Source: Bifidobacteriaceae bacterium
Lineage (GTDB): Bacteria > Actinomycetota > Actinomycetes > Actinomycetales > WQXJ01
Direction of reading: 5' to 3'
Assembly: GCA_031278665.1 (NCBI GenBank)
Contig: JAITKC010000217.1
Coordinates: 1 to 5,231 of the forward strand
Length of the DNA stretch: 5,231 bases
Under the pieces are notes generated by a model. That model was given only the letters and a program-made list of their open reading frames with translations. It was not told the DNA's origin and did no database searches. Positions 1 through 5,231 of this stretch are shown piece by piece; the stretch's first letter is position 1; each line of letters begins with the position of its first letter. The position numbers were made by a program, and so were the translations under genes.

Positions 1-1188
1 CGCGGCCCCGAGCCGGGCGCCAAGAACTTGTCCGGCGGGGTCTTTTACTGCCGGGTCATGGAGCAGGTGTTCCCGGGTTTCGCCGAGGCCGCGCCGATCG
101 AGCGCGTGATCACCCGCAATTGCCTCAGCTTCCTGAACGAGACCAGTTTCGTCAACGTCGACTACGCCGACCAGCGGCTGGCCGGGCCGGTCAACGCCGC
201 CTCGGTGTTGCGCGCCAAACTGGACGCCTGGCTGGGCCAGCAATGCGAACAGGCCGGCGCCATGGTGATGCCCGGCTTTCGGGTCGACCGCCTGTTGGTC
301 GAGGACGGCCAGGTGGTCGGCATCGGCGCCGGCGAAGACGAGTTGCGCTGTCACGTGGTGGTGGCCGCCGATGGCGTCAACTCGTTTGTCTCGCGCGACG
401 CCGGTTTTCGCTCGAAAGACCCGGCGAACCATTTGGCCGTCGGCGTCAAGTCGGTCATCGGCTTGGACCGAGGGGTGATCGAAGACCGCTTCAACTTGGA
501 GGGCGACCAGGGCGCGGCCTACGCCGTGGTGGGGGACTGCACCGACGGAGTTGGCGGCGGCGGCTTCATGTACACCAATCGGGAGTCGATTTCGATCGGC
601 GTGGTGGCGCGGCTGGACGATCTGATCCGCCGCGGCGCCAGCGCCTCCGCCTTACATGATCGCTTCCTTGGGCATCGCTTCATCGCGCCCTTCCTGAAAG
701 GCGGCGAATTACTCGAGTACGGCGCCCATCTGGTCGCCGAAGGCGGACAGGCGATGGTCCGAGACCTGGTCAGGCCCGGCCTGGTGGTGGTCGGCGAGGC
801 GGCCGGGCTGGCCTTGAACACCGGCTTGACGGTGCGCGGAATGGACTTGGCCGCCGGCTCGGCCATCGCCGCGGTGGGCGCGGTCGACGCCGCCTTGTCG
901 GCCGGCGACTACTCGGCCGCCGCGTTGGCGGCCTATCCGGCCGAACTGGCCAAGAGCTTTGTCGGCCGCGACATGGCCACTTACCGGCGGGCGCCGGCCT
1001 TCTTGGAGGGCACGCGCCTGTTCAACGACTACGGTCCGCTACTGGCGGATATCTTCTATGGCGTCTACAACCTCGATCTGACGCCCCGCCGTCACCTGCT
1101 CAAGACCGCTGGCGACGCCCTCAAGGCGGCGCCGGTGAGCCTGTTAGGACTGGCCCGCGACGGGCTGAATGCGCTGAGAGCGTTGTGA
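1..1188 (+). CDS. fixC: FixC-type flavoprotein (ETF-quinone oxidoreductase family), N-terminus outside window
   Basis: Partial gene: the reading frame is open from base 1 and ends at TGA 1186-1188, giving 395 residues. Escherichia coli FixC has about 428, so roughly 35 N-terminal residues, including the GxGxxG dinucleotide-binding motif, lie upstream. The TTG at 28 is internal, not a start. Seen (numbering from the first codon): GAKNLSGG at 6-13, the conserved segment after the Rossmann fold; a VVAADGVNS FAD-contact motif near residue 121; GGGFMYTN near 182; and the C-terminal FAD signature VVVGEAAG near 262-269 followed by LTVRGMDLA. The usual GD of that signature is GE here. Family knowledge: FixC is an FAD protein that accepts electrons from the FixAB electron-transfer flavoprotein and works with FixX, in nitrogen-fixing, carnitine-reducing or electron-bifurcating settings. 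It lacks the C-terminal iron-sulfur domain of mitochondrial ETF-QO, which FixX supplies. The physiological substrate cannot be told from this window. Confidence 0.93.
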   Translation, partial: RGPEPGAKNLSGGVFYCRVMEQVFPGFAEAAPIERVITRNCLSFLNETSFVNVDYADQRLAGPVNAASVLRAKLDAWLGQQCEQAGAMVMPGFRVDRLLVEDGQVVGIGAGEDELRCHVVVAADGVNSFVSRDAGFRSKDPANHLAVGVKSVIGLDRGVIEDRFNLEGDQGAAYAVVGDCTDGVGGGGFMYTNRESISIGVVARLDDLIRRGASASALHDRFLGHRFIAPFLKGGELLEYGAHLVAEGGQAMVRDLVRPGLVVVGEAAGLALNTGLTVRGMDLAAGSAIAAVGAVDAALSAGDYSAAALAAYPAELAKSFVGRDMATYRRAPAFLEGTRLFNDYGPLLADIFYGVYNLDLTPRRHLLKTAGDALKAAPVSLLGLARDGLNALRAL

Positions 1189-1192
1189 TCCC

Positions 1193-1477
1193 ATGAAACT
1201 CGGAACGATCGCGGAACGTCTTGGCCGCAACCGCTACGACCTTGGCGCGAGTTCGCATATCGAAGTCGACCAAGCGGCCGCCCGCGCCACCGGCGCCGGA
1301 CGGCTGCTCGAAAGGGTCTGCCCGGCCGGGGTCTACTCGGTCGGACCGGACGGGGCCTTGGGCGTCTTGTGGGCGGCCTGCCTGGAATGCGGCACCTGCC
1401 TGGCCGTGGCCCCGCCGGGCGTGCTGACCTGGCATTACCCCGCCGGCGGCGCCGGAGTGGCCTACCGCCAGGGTTGA
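1193..1477 (+). CDS. fixX: FixX ferredoxin-like iron-sulfur protein
   Basis: A 94-residue protein, close to the 95 residues of E. coli FixX, starting at ATG only 4 nt after the fixC stop, so co-transcribed and probably translationally coupled. The ribosome site is weak (a GAGAG at 1176-1180 inside the end of fixC). Seen: four cysteines in the FixX pattern, C43 in RVCPAGVY and C63, C66, C69 in AACLECGTC, expected to bind one [4Fe-4S] cluster. The C-terminal WHYPAGGAGVAYRQG matches the WxYPxGxxGVxFRxG ending of FixX proteins. Family knowledge: FixX corresponds to the ferredoxin domain fused to the C-terminus of mitochondrial ETF-quinone oxidoreductase and relays electrons from FixC to ferredoxin or quinone. 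Gene order fixC-fixX matches fixABCX clusters; fixA and fixB are expected upstream. Confidence 0.95.
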   Translation: MKLGTIAERLGRNRYDLGASSHIEVDQAAARATGAGRLLERVCPAGVYSVGPDGALGVLWAACLECGTCLAVAPPGVLTWHYPAGGAGVAYRQG

Positions 1478-1489
1478 CATCAACTGAAT

Positions 1490-1529
1490 CCGCCGGCGGC
1501 GCCGCGGCTTTCGGCCGCCGCGCCGGCGG
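1490..1529 (+). terminator. GC-rich hairpin after fixX, probable terminator
   Basis: An inverted repeat begins 12 nt after the fixX stop. The outer stem is 9 perfect pairs (CCGCCGGCG at 1490-1498 with CGCCGGCGG at 1521-1529). The inner stem is 5 pairs (GCGGC 1504-1508 with GCCGC 1514-1518) closing a TTTCG loop; C1500-G1520 and G1501-C1519 can stack between them with small bulges. No T-run follows, which is common for actinobacterial hairpin terminators but leaves the function inferred. It would separate the fix transcript from the following membrane-protein gene. Confidence 0.55.
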
Positions 1530-1542
1530 CCCAAACCGGGTC

Positions 1543-1564
1543 CGGCGCGGCGGCGACCGCGCCG
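1543..1564 (+). repeat. Second perfect 8-bp hairpin before the membrane-protein gene
   Basis: CGGCGCGG (1543-1550) and CCGCGCCG (1557-1564) are perfect inverted complements around a 6-nt loop, 36 nt before the ATG at 1600. It could be part of a double terminator after fixX or a structured 5' leader. In DNA this GC-rich some chance pairing is expected, so the role is open. No convincing -10/-35 pair was found between 1530 and 1599. Confidence 0.3.
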
Positions 1565-1586
1565 AATGCGACACCATACGCAAAAC

Positions 1587-1593
1587 AAAGGAG
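1587..1593 (+). promoter_or_regulatory. Ribosome binding site fixing the DUF1097-like start
   Basis: AAAGGAG sits 6 nt before ATG 1600 and is one of the few A-rich stretches in the region. It decides the start: the frame is open much further upstream (to 1369 and beyond), but that part overlaps fixX in another frame, encodes Arg/Gly/Ala-rich shadow sequence and has no comparable ribosome site. Confidence 0.8.
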
Positions 1594-1599
1594 TTACGC

Positions 1600-2196
1600 A
1601 TGGAACCGTCAAAGCGCCTGCCGATGTGGCTGGCGGTGGGCATCACCGTGGTGGTCGGAGTCCCGTTCGGGTTCTGGCTGGGACCTTACGGCATGGCCCT
1701 GTTCATCTCGTTCACCGTCTGGGCGCAGTATTTCGCCTTCGGCGCCCGTCCGGCCGGCCTCAAGCGAATAATCCCCGGCTATATCGCCGGCGCCACCGGC
1801 GCGACCTTGACCCAACTCTTCGCGCTCTGGCTGGGGGGCTTGTTCGGCCCCGCCCACCTGGTCACCGACGGCGACCTGGCCGTCATCGTGGCTTATTTCA
1901 TCGGCTTTTGCTGTCTGATCTACTCGATGCGGTTCATGAAGTTCATCGGGCCCGACCCGCTGGCCTTCTTCCAGGGTATTTCGTTGGCGCTGGCCTGCAT
2001 CTTCACCGGCCAAGGCACGGCTTTCGTGGCCAATTCCGACAACGTCTACGTCTTGGCGATCGGCGGGCTGATCGCCTCCATCTGGTCCATGCTGCTCGGC
2101 TGCTTCCTGGGCTGGTTCAACGTCACCTTGACCACCGGCCCGCCGAAGGGCGCGCCGGCCGGGGCCGAAGCCGCCGAATCAGCGGCCGACGCCTGA
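1600..2196 (+). CDS. Six-helix membrane protein resembling DUF1097 (YcdZ-like)
   Basis: A 198-residue, strongly hydrophobic protein with a short basic start (MEPSKRLP), about six membrane helices (roughly residues 9-28, 31-48, 58-82, 92-110, 120-138 and 149-176) and a polar Ala/Glu-rich tail from about 180. Seen: WAQYFAFGARPAGLKR at the end of helix 2, similar in position and composition to the YFACPQGGLKG stretch of E. coli YcdZ, and LACIFTGQGTAF in helix 5, similar to the ACATFAGQGDW stretch of YcdZ. From these I assign it tentatively to the DUF1097 inner-membrane family, whose function I do not know. YcdZ is about 163 residues, so this one is longer, mostly at the tail and in the loop near 83-91. 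It lies 122 nt after fixX with two hairpins between, so it may be its own transcript. A transporter or channel role is possible but unproven. Confidence 0.75.
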   Translation: MEPSKRLPMWLAVGITVVVGVPFGFWLGPYGMALFISFTVWAQYFAFGARPAGLKRIIPGYIAGATGATLTQLFALWLGGLFGPAHLVTDGDLAVIVAYFIGFCCLIYSMRFMKFIGPDPLAFFQGISLALACIFTGQGTAFVANSDNVYVLAIGGLIASIWSMLLGCFLGWFNVTLTTGPPKGAPAGAEAAESAADA

Positions 2197-2209
2197 CCCA
2201 GACCGCGAT

Positions 2210-2240
2210 CCGCCCGGCCGGCCGCGCGCCGGCCGGGCGG
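2210..2240 (+). terminator. Perfect 13-bp hairpin, probable terminator of the membrane-protein gene
   Basis: CCGCCCGGCCGGC (2210-2222) and GCCGGCCGGGCGG (2228-2240) are exact inverted complements around a 5-nt CGCGC loop, starting 13 nt after the stop at 2196. The stem can extend by T2209-G2241 and A2208-T2242. There is no T-tract, so termination is inferred from stem strength, position right after a stop codon and the start of a new operon downstream. Confidence 0.6.
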
Positions 2241-2291
2241 GTGGGCCCGCGCACCGGGCGGGTGGACGCGCAGCGGCCGGGTGGACGCGCA
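2233..2291 (+). repeat. Short degenerate direct-repeat array
   Basis: Three head-to-tail units of about 19-21 nt: one beginning CCGGGCGGGTGGGCCCGCGCA at 2233, a second at 2254 and a third at 2274. The 13-nt core GGGTGGACGCGCA is exact at 2260-2272 and 2279-2291 and diverged (GGGTGGGCCCGCGCA) at 2239-2253. The first unit overlaps the right arm of the hairpin at 2210-2240. It is followed by three copies of CGAGGCG (2301-2307, 2311-2317, 2325-2331). No reading frame of interest covers the array. It may be simple slippage, a protein-binding array or a genome-wide interspersed repeat; I cannot tell which. Confidence 0.6.
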
Positions 2292-2357
2292 CCGGCCGGG
2301 CGAGGCGAACCGAGGCGGAGCGAGCGAGGCGAGACCGCGTGGCGCCGGCCGCGGCGC

Positions 2358-2363
2358 TATTAT
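2358..2363 (+). promoter_or_regulatory. Possible -10 element of the pyr operon
   Basis: TATTAT matches the -10 consensus TATAAT at 5 of 6 positions and is the most A/T-rich hexamer in the otherwise GC-rich 2197-2380 stretch. Transcription would begin near 2370, giving a leader of about 50 nt that includes the whole PyrR-binding hairpin. No good -35 is seen at 16-18 nt upstream (around 2335-2340 it reads CCGCGT), which is not unusual in actinobacteria but lowers confidence. Confidence 0.4.
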
Positions 2364-2389
2364 GGCAACCGGCCTGAACACCTTTAAGC

Positions 2390-2407
2390 CCCGTCCGGCG
2401 AGGCGGG
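2390..2407 (+). promoter_or_regulatory. PyrR-binding RNA hairpin in the pyr leader
   Basis: The leader RNA can fold as CCCG (2390-2393) paired with CGGG (2404-2407), a bulged U2394, CC (2395-2396) paired with GG (2402-2403), and a GGCGA loop (2397-2401). The Bacillus PyrR-binding consensus, as I recall it, is ARUCCNGNGAGGYU. Here UCCNGNGAGG is matched exactly, and the flanking AR/YU pairs are replaced by CG/CG, which keeps pairing. The hairpin ends 3 nt before the GGAG (2411-2414) of pyrR, whose ATG is 5 nt further on. Binding of UMP-loaded PyrR would therefore be expected to hide the ribosome site, the translational-repression mode reported for Mycobacterium smegmatis. No terminator or antiterminator pair follows the hairpin, which argues against Bacillus-type attenuation. 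Confidence 0.8.
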
Positions 2408-2419
2408 AAAGGAGACAAC

Positions 2420-2962
2420 ATGGCGGTCGCCGAAGTCCTGGACGGACCGGACGTGGCTCGCGCGATCCAGCGCATCGCCCACGAAATCCTTGAGCGCAAC
2501 CACGGTCCGGCCGGCCTGGTGGTGATCGGCATCCCGACGCGGGGGGTGCCGTTGGCGGCCCGGCTGGCCCACGGCATCGGGCAAATCGAGCCGAGTTGGG
2601 AGCAGGCGCTCGGACAACTCGACGTGACGATGTACCGCGACGACTTGTCGCGGGCGCCCACCCGGAGCGTCGGGCTGACCCAGTTGCCGGCCGGCGGCAT
2701 CGACGGCGCCACGGTGGTGCTGGTCGACGACGTGCTGTACTCGGGGCGGACTATCCGGGCCGCCCTCGACGCGCTGGCGGATCTGGGGCGGCCGAAGGCG
2801 GTGCGACTGGCGGTTCTGGTCGACCGGGGGCACCGCGAACTGCCGATCCGGGCCGACCACGTCGGCAAGAACTTGCCCACGGCCCTGGCCGAACGGGTCC
2901 GCGTCCTGCTCAGCGAAACCGACGGCCGCGACGCCGTGGTGATCGAAGGCGCGCGGCCGTGA
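2420..2962 (+). CDS. pyrR: PyrR, pyrimidine operon RNA-binding regulator / uracil phosphoribosyltransferase
   Basis: 180 residues, against 181 for Bacillus subtilis PyrR, aligning along its whole length. Seen: [10 protein letters not shown] (18-27), the pyrophosphate-loop motif GIPTRG (37-42), [10 protein letters not shown] (67-76), the PRPP-binding motif [13 protein letters not shown] (99-111) and [20 protein letters not shown] (135-154). Residues matching those I recall as important for RNA binding in Bacillus (H21, R26, T40, H138, R139, R144, K150) are kept; one position, T18 in Bacillus, is Q17 here. The protein is cytoplasmic, senses UMP/UTP and PRPP, binds the pyr leader RNA and usually also converts uracil plus PRPP to UMP. 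ATG 2420 is supported by GGAG 5 nt upstream and by the family N-terminus. It is the first gene of the operon, sits just after its own predicted RNA target, and overlaps pyrB by 4 nt, so repression at its start should spread downstream by coupling. Confidence 0.97.
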   Translation: MAVAEVLDGPDVARAIQRIAHEILERNHGPAGLVVIGIPTRGVPLAARLAHGIGQIEPSWEQALGQLDVTMYRDDLSRAPTRSVGLTQLPAGGIDGATVVLVDDVLYSGRTIRAALDALADLGRPKAVRLAVLVDRGHRELPIRADHVGKNLPTALAERVRVLLSETDGRDAVVIEGARP

Positions 2963-3975
2963 AACACTTGCTCAGCGCCGCCGATTTGAGCCGGGACCAG
3001 GCGATCGGCCTGCTCGACCTGGCCGAGCAGATGGCCGCCACCCAAGGCCGCGAGATCAAGAAACTGCCGACGTTGCGCGGCAAAACAGTGGTCAACCTAT
3101 TCTTCGAGGACTCGACCCGCACCCGCATCTCGTTTGAGACGGCGGCCAAACGGCTCAGCGCCGACGTGATCAATTTCTCGCCCAAGGGCTCGTCGGTCTC
3201 GAAAGGCGAGTCGCTCAAGGACACGGTCTTGACCCTCGGGGCGATGCGGACCGACGGGATAGTGGTCCGCCACTCCGCCTCCGGCGCTCCGTTCCAGATC
3301 GCGCATTCGACCTGGACCGACGCCTCGGTCATCAACGCCGGCGACGGCACTCACCAGCATCCGACCCAGGCCCTGTTGGACGCCATGACGATCCGCCGCC
3401 AACTCGTCGGCGCCGCCGCCGGCCAAGGCGGGGCCCGCCGGCGCGAGCGGACGGCGGACGCCGCCGTGCTCAAGGGCCAAGGCCTCGACGGCCTGGAAGT
3501 GATGATCGTCGGCGACGTGTTGCACTCGCGGGTGGCCCGCTCCGGCGTCGACTTGTTCACCACCCTGGGCGCCCGGGTCACACTGGTGGCCCCGGCCACG
3601 TTGCTGCCGGTCGGCGTCGAGACTTGGCCGGCGCGGGTCTGCTACGACCTCGACCGGGCGCTGGCCGCCACGCCCCCGGACGCGCTGATGATGCTGCGGG
3701 TCCAGCGCGAACGCATGTCGAGCGCCGGCGGCGGGTTTTTCCCCAGCCCGCAGGAGTACAGCCGGGAGTACGGTTTGGACGCCCGCCGGCTGGCGGCCCT
3801 GCCCGCCCAGGCCATCGTGATGCACCCGGGGCCGATGAACCGCGGACTCGAGATCGCCTCCGAGGCGGCCGACGGCCGCCGGTCGGTGATAGTCGAGCAG
3901 GTGGCCAACGGGGTGGCCGTGCGGATGGCCGTGCTCTACTCGACGCTGACCGGATCGAAGGAGGGCGCGTTATGA
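2959..3975 (+). CDS. pyrB: Aspartate carbamoyltransferase catalytic subunit, with a linker insertion
   Basis: Catalyses carbamoyl phosphate + aspartate to N-carbamoyl-aspartate, the first committed step of pyrimidine synthesis. The start is GTG 2959, inside the GTGA overlap with the pyrR stop; the resulting [13 protein letters not shown] matches mycobacterial PyrB starts. A modest GAAGG (2945-2949) lies 9 nt upstream. Seen in 338 residues: the carbamoyl-phosphate motif [13 protein letters not shown] (48-60), SSVSKGES (78-85) with K82 as the mobile-loop lysine, RHSASG (104-109), [15 protein letters not shown] (128-142), [12 protein letters not shown] (184-195) and [11 protein letters not shown] (289-299). 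All catalytic regions are intact. The length exceeds the usual 305-320: about 24 extra Gly/Ala/Arg-rich residues (151-174) separate the two domains, plus about 3 near 255-257. No regulatory subunit gene (pyrI) is seen nearby. Confidence 0.97.
   Translation: MKHLLSAADLSRDQAIGLLDLAEQMAATQGREIKKLPTLRGKTVVNLFFEDSTRTRISFETAAKRLSADVINFSPKGSSVSKGESLKDTVLTLGAMRTDGIVVRHSASGAPFQIAHSTWTDASVINAGDGTHQHPTQALLDAMTIRRQLVGAAAGQGGARRRERTADAAVLKGQGLDGLEVMIVGDVLHSRVARSGVDLFTTLGARVTLVAPATLLPVGVETWPARVCYDLDRALAATPPDALMMLRVQRERMSSAGGGFFPSPQEYSREYGLDARRLAALPAQAIVMHPGPMNRGLEIASEAADGRRSVIVEQVANGVAVRMAVLYSTLTGSKEGAL
3958..3964 (+). promoter_or_regulatory. Strong ribosome binding site of pyrC
   Basis: AAGGAGG, a near-perfect Shine-Dalgarno, lies within the last codons of pyrB, 7 nt before ATG 3972. 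It shows that pyrC can recruit ribosomes itself despite overlapping pyrB, unlike pyrB, which has only GAAGG 9 nt before its GTG. Confidence 0.8.
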
Positions 3976-5231
3976 GCTATCTGATCAAGGGGGCCGTTTT
4001 GGCGTCGGGGGAGAGGGCCGACATTCGGATAGAGGACGGCGCGTTCGTTTTGGTCGGCCGGTCGGCTTCGGCCGCGGGGGCGAAAGTGCTCGATGCCGAC
4101 GGCTTGGTGGCGCTGCCCGGTTTGGTCGACATTCACACGCATTTGCGCGAGCCGGGGCGCGAGGACGCGGAAACCGTCCGGTCCGGCTCGCGGGCGGCCG
4201 CGGCCGGCGGCTACACCTGCGTGCACGCCATGGCCAACACCTATCCGGTGGCCGACACGGCCGGGGTGGTCGAACAGGTCTGGCGGCTTGGTCGCGACGC
4301 CGGCTACGTCGACGTCCGGCCGGTCGGGGCCGTGTCGGTCGGTTTAGCCGGCCAGCATCTGGCCGAATTGGCGGCGATGGCCCGTTCGGCCGCGCGCGTG
4401 CGGGTGTTCTCGGACGACGGCCAATGCGTTTGGGATCCGGTGTTGATGCGCCGGGCGCTGGAGTATGTCAAAGCGATTGACGGGGTGGTGGCCCAGCACG
4501 CCCAGGAGCCCAGGCTGACCGAGGGCGCCCAGATGCACGAGGGCGTGGTTTCCAGCCAACTCGGCTTGGCCGGTTGGCCGGCGGTGGCCGAGGAGTCGAT
4601 TATCGCCCGCGACGTGCTACTGGCCGAACACGTCGGGTCGCGCTTGCACGTCTGCCACGTCTCGACGGCCGGGTCGGTCGAGATAATCCGCTGGGCCAAA
4701 GCCCGCGGGATCGCCGTCACCGCCGAGGTCACCCCGCACCACCTGTTGTTGACCGACGAGCGGGCCCGCACCTACGACCCGGTGTTCAAGGTCAACCCGC
4801 CGTTGCGGTCCGCCGATGACGTCGAGGCGGTCCGCCAGGCGTTGGCCGACGGCACGCTCGACGTGGTCGGGACGGACCACGCGCCGCACCCGCCCGAGGC
4901 CAAGGACTGTGAATGGGCGGCCGCCGCCTTCGGTATGACCGGCCTGGAGACGGCGCTGCCGATCGTTTTCGAGTTGATGGTCGAAACCGGCCGGATGAGT
5001 TGGGCGGAGCTGGCGGCGGCGATGAGCTCGCGGCCGGCTCGGATTGGGCGGGTCGCCTCCCAAGGCCGGCCGATCGCGGTCGGGGAGAGCGCCAATCTGA
5101 CGCTATTCGACCCGGCCGCCCGCTGGACGGTCGAACCCGGGGCGCTCCAGACGGCATCGGGCAACACCCCGGTGGCCGGACGCGAACTGCGCGGCCGGAC
5201 GGTGGCGACTTTCTACGCCGGCCGGCCGACG
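3972..5231 (+). CDS. pyrC: Dihydroorotase (class I), C-terminus cut by window end
   Basis: Zinc amidohydrolase that cyclises N-carbamoyl-aspartate to dihydroorotate, the step after PyrB. The ATG lies in an ATGA overlap with the pyrB stop and has AAGGAGG upstream. The frame stays open to base 5231, giving 420 codons without a stop; mycobacterial PyrC has about 430, so only about 10 residues are missing. Seen: the metal motif [10 protein letters not shown] (53-62) with H55 and H57, [10 protein letters not shown] (86-95), FSDDG (146-150) carrying the aspartate that bridges the metals in class I enzymes, [11 protein letters not shown] (175-185) with H176, CHVSTAG (228-234) with H229, [10 protein letters not shown] (251-260), KVNPPLR (273-279) and GTDHAPH (300-306) with catalytic D302. 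All expected ligands are present, so this is an active-type dihydroorotase rather than an inactive PyrC'-like partner. Confidence 0.96.
   Translation, partial: MSYLIKGAVLASGERADIRIEDGAFVLVGRSASAAGAKVLDADGLVALPGLVDIHTHLREPGREDAETVRSGSRAAAAGGYTCVHAMANTYPVADTAGVVEQVWRLGRDAGYVDVRPVGAVSVGLAGQHLAELAAMARSAARVRVFSDDGQCVWDPVLMRRALEYVKAIDGVVAQHAQEPRLTEGAQMHEGVVSSQLGLAGWPAVAEESIIARDVLLAEHVGSRLHVCHVSTAGSVEIIRWAKARGIAVTAEVTPHHLLLTDERARTYDPVFKVNPPLRSADDVEAVRQALADGTLDVVGTDHAPHPPEAKDCEWAAAAFGMTGLETALPIVFELMVETGRMSWAELAAAMSSRPARIGRVASQGRPIAVGESANLTLFDPAARWTVEPGALQTASGNTPVAGRELRGRTVATFYAGRPT

Noticed and set aside
1474..1479. Exact TTGACA, a consensus -35 hexamer, overlapping the fixX stop codon.
   Set aside because: At 16-18 nt downstream the sequence is GC-only hairpin DNA with no -10-like hexamer, so the match is most likely chance from the TTGA of the stop region.
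1369..1599. In-frame upstream extension of the DUF1097-like gene (77 more codons).
   Set aside because: It overlaps fixX in another frame, is Arg/Gly/Ala-rich shadow sequence, and lacks a ribosome site, while ATG 1600 has AAAGGAG and starts a typical membrane protein.
2408..2419. Attenuation-type (terminator/antiterminator) control of the pyr operon.
   Set aside because: Only 12 nt separate the PyrR hairpin from the pyrR start. There is no room for a terminator stem and no T-tract, so translational control fits better.
2362..2493. Possible leader peptide starting at ATG 2362 before pyrR.
   Set aside because: The ATG overlaps the proposed -10, has no ribosome site, runs into pyrR in another frame and encodes Arg-rich shadow sequence.
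2596..2958. In-frame upstream extension of pyrB through most of pyrR.
   Set aside because: It is an out-of-frame shadow of pyrR with Arg/Gly-rich sequence. PyrB homology begins exactly at GTG 2959.
2179..3045. Long antisense open frame of 288 codons opposite pyrR and the repeat gap.
   Set aside because: High third-position G+C creates such frames by default. The product is Arg/Ser/Pro-rich, has no recognisable family, and lies opposite a clear conserved gene.
1..5231. CRISPR arrays, tRNA/rRNA genes, insertion sequences, phage or defence genes.
   Set aside because: No regularly spaced repeats with unique spacers, no tRNA-like cloverleaf, and no transposase, integrase or defence-type proteins were seen. 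All long conserved frames are metabolic or membrane genes.

Overview
This is a high-G+C window with strong third-position G/C, densely coding, with every gene on the + strand. The PyrB and PyrC proteins, as I recall the families, read most like those of mycobacteria and their relatives. I therefore infer an actinomycete-class Actinomycetota chromosome and do not claim a genus. There is no sign of plasmid, phage, insertion sequence, CRISPR or RNA genes.

Left part (1-1477): the 3' end of an electron-transfer cluster. A nearly complete FixC-type flavoprotein (N-terminal FAD fold cut off by the window edge) is followed after 4 nt by the FixX ferredoxin-like protein. Together they normally take electrons from the FixAB electron-transfer flavoprotein and pass them to ferredoxin or quinone, so fixA and fixB are expected just upstream. 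A strong GC-rich hairpin 12 nt after fixX probably ends this transcript.

Middle part (1478-2419): a single gene for a six-helix membrane protein resembling the DUF1097 (YcdZ-like) family, with its own good ribosome site, flanked on both sides by hairpins. The 223-nt gap after it holds a perfect 13-bp inverted repeat (terminator-like), a short degenerate direct-repeat array with a GGGTGGACGCGCA core, and a possible promoter.

Right part (2420-5231): the start of a de novo pyrimidine operon, pyrR-pyrB-pyrC. Adjacent genes overlap by 4 nt (GTGA, then ATGA), and pyrC runs off the window about 10 codons before its expected end. By analogy with known operons, carA, carB and pyrF may follow.

The most informative regulatory signal is at 2390-2407. 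A short hairpin with a bulged U and the core TCCGGCGAGG matches the PyrR-binding RNA loop known from Bacillus, with both lower consensus pairs swapped in a pairing-preserving way. It ends 3 nt before the pyrR Shine-Dalgarno GGAG, and no terminator lies between it and pyrR. This fits PyrR-mediated translational repression, as described for Mycobacterium smegmatis, rather than Bacillus-type attenuation. A second point is a 24-residue Gly/Ala/Arg-rich insertion between the two domains of PyrB. I see no wholly new system here. The noteworthy items are the PyrR leader, the PyrB insertion, and an uncharacterised membrane protein next to fixCX.
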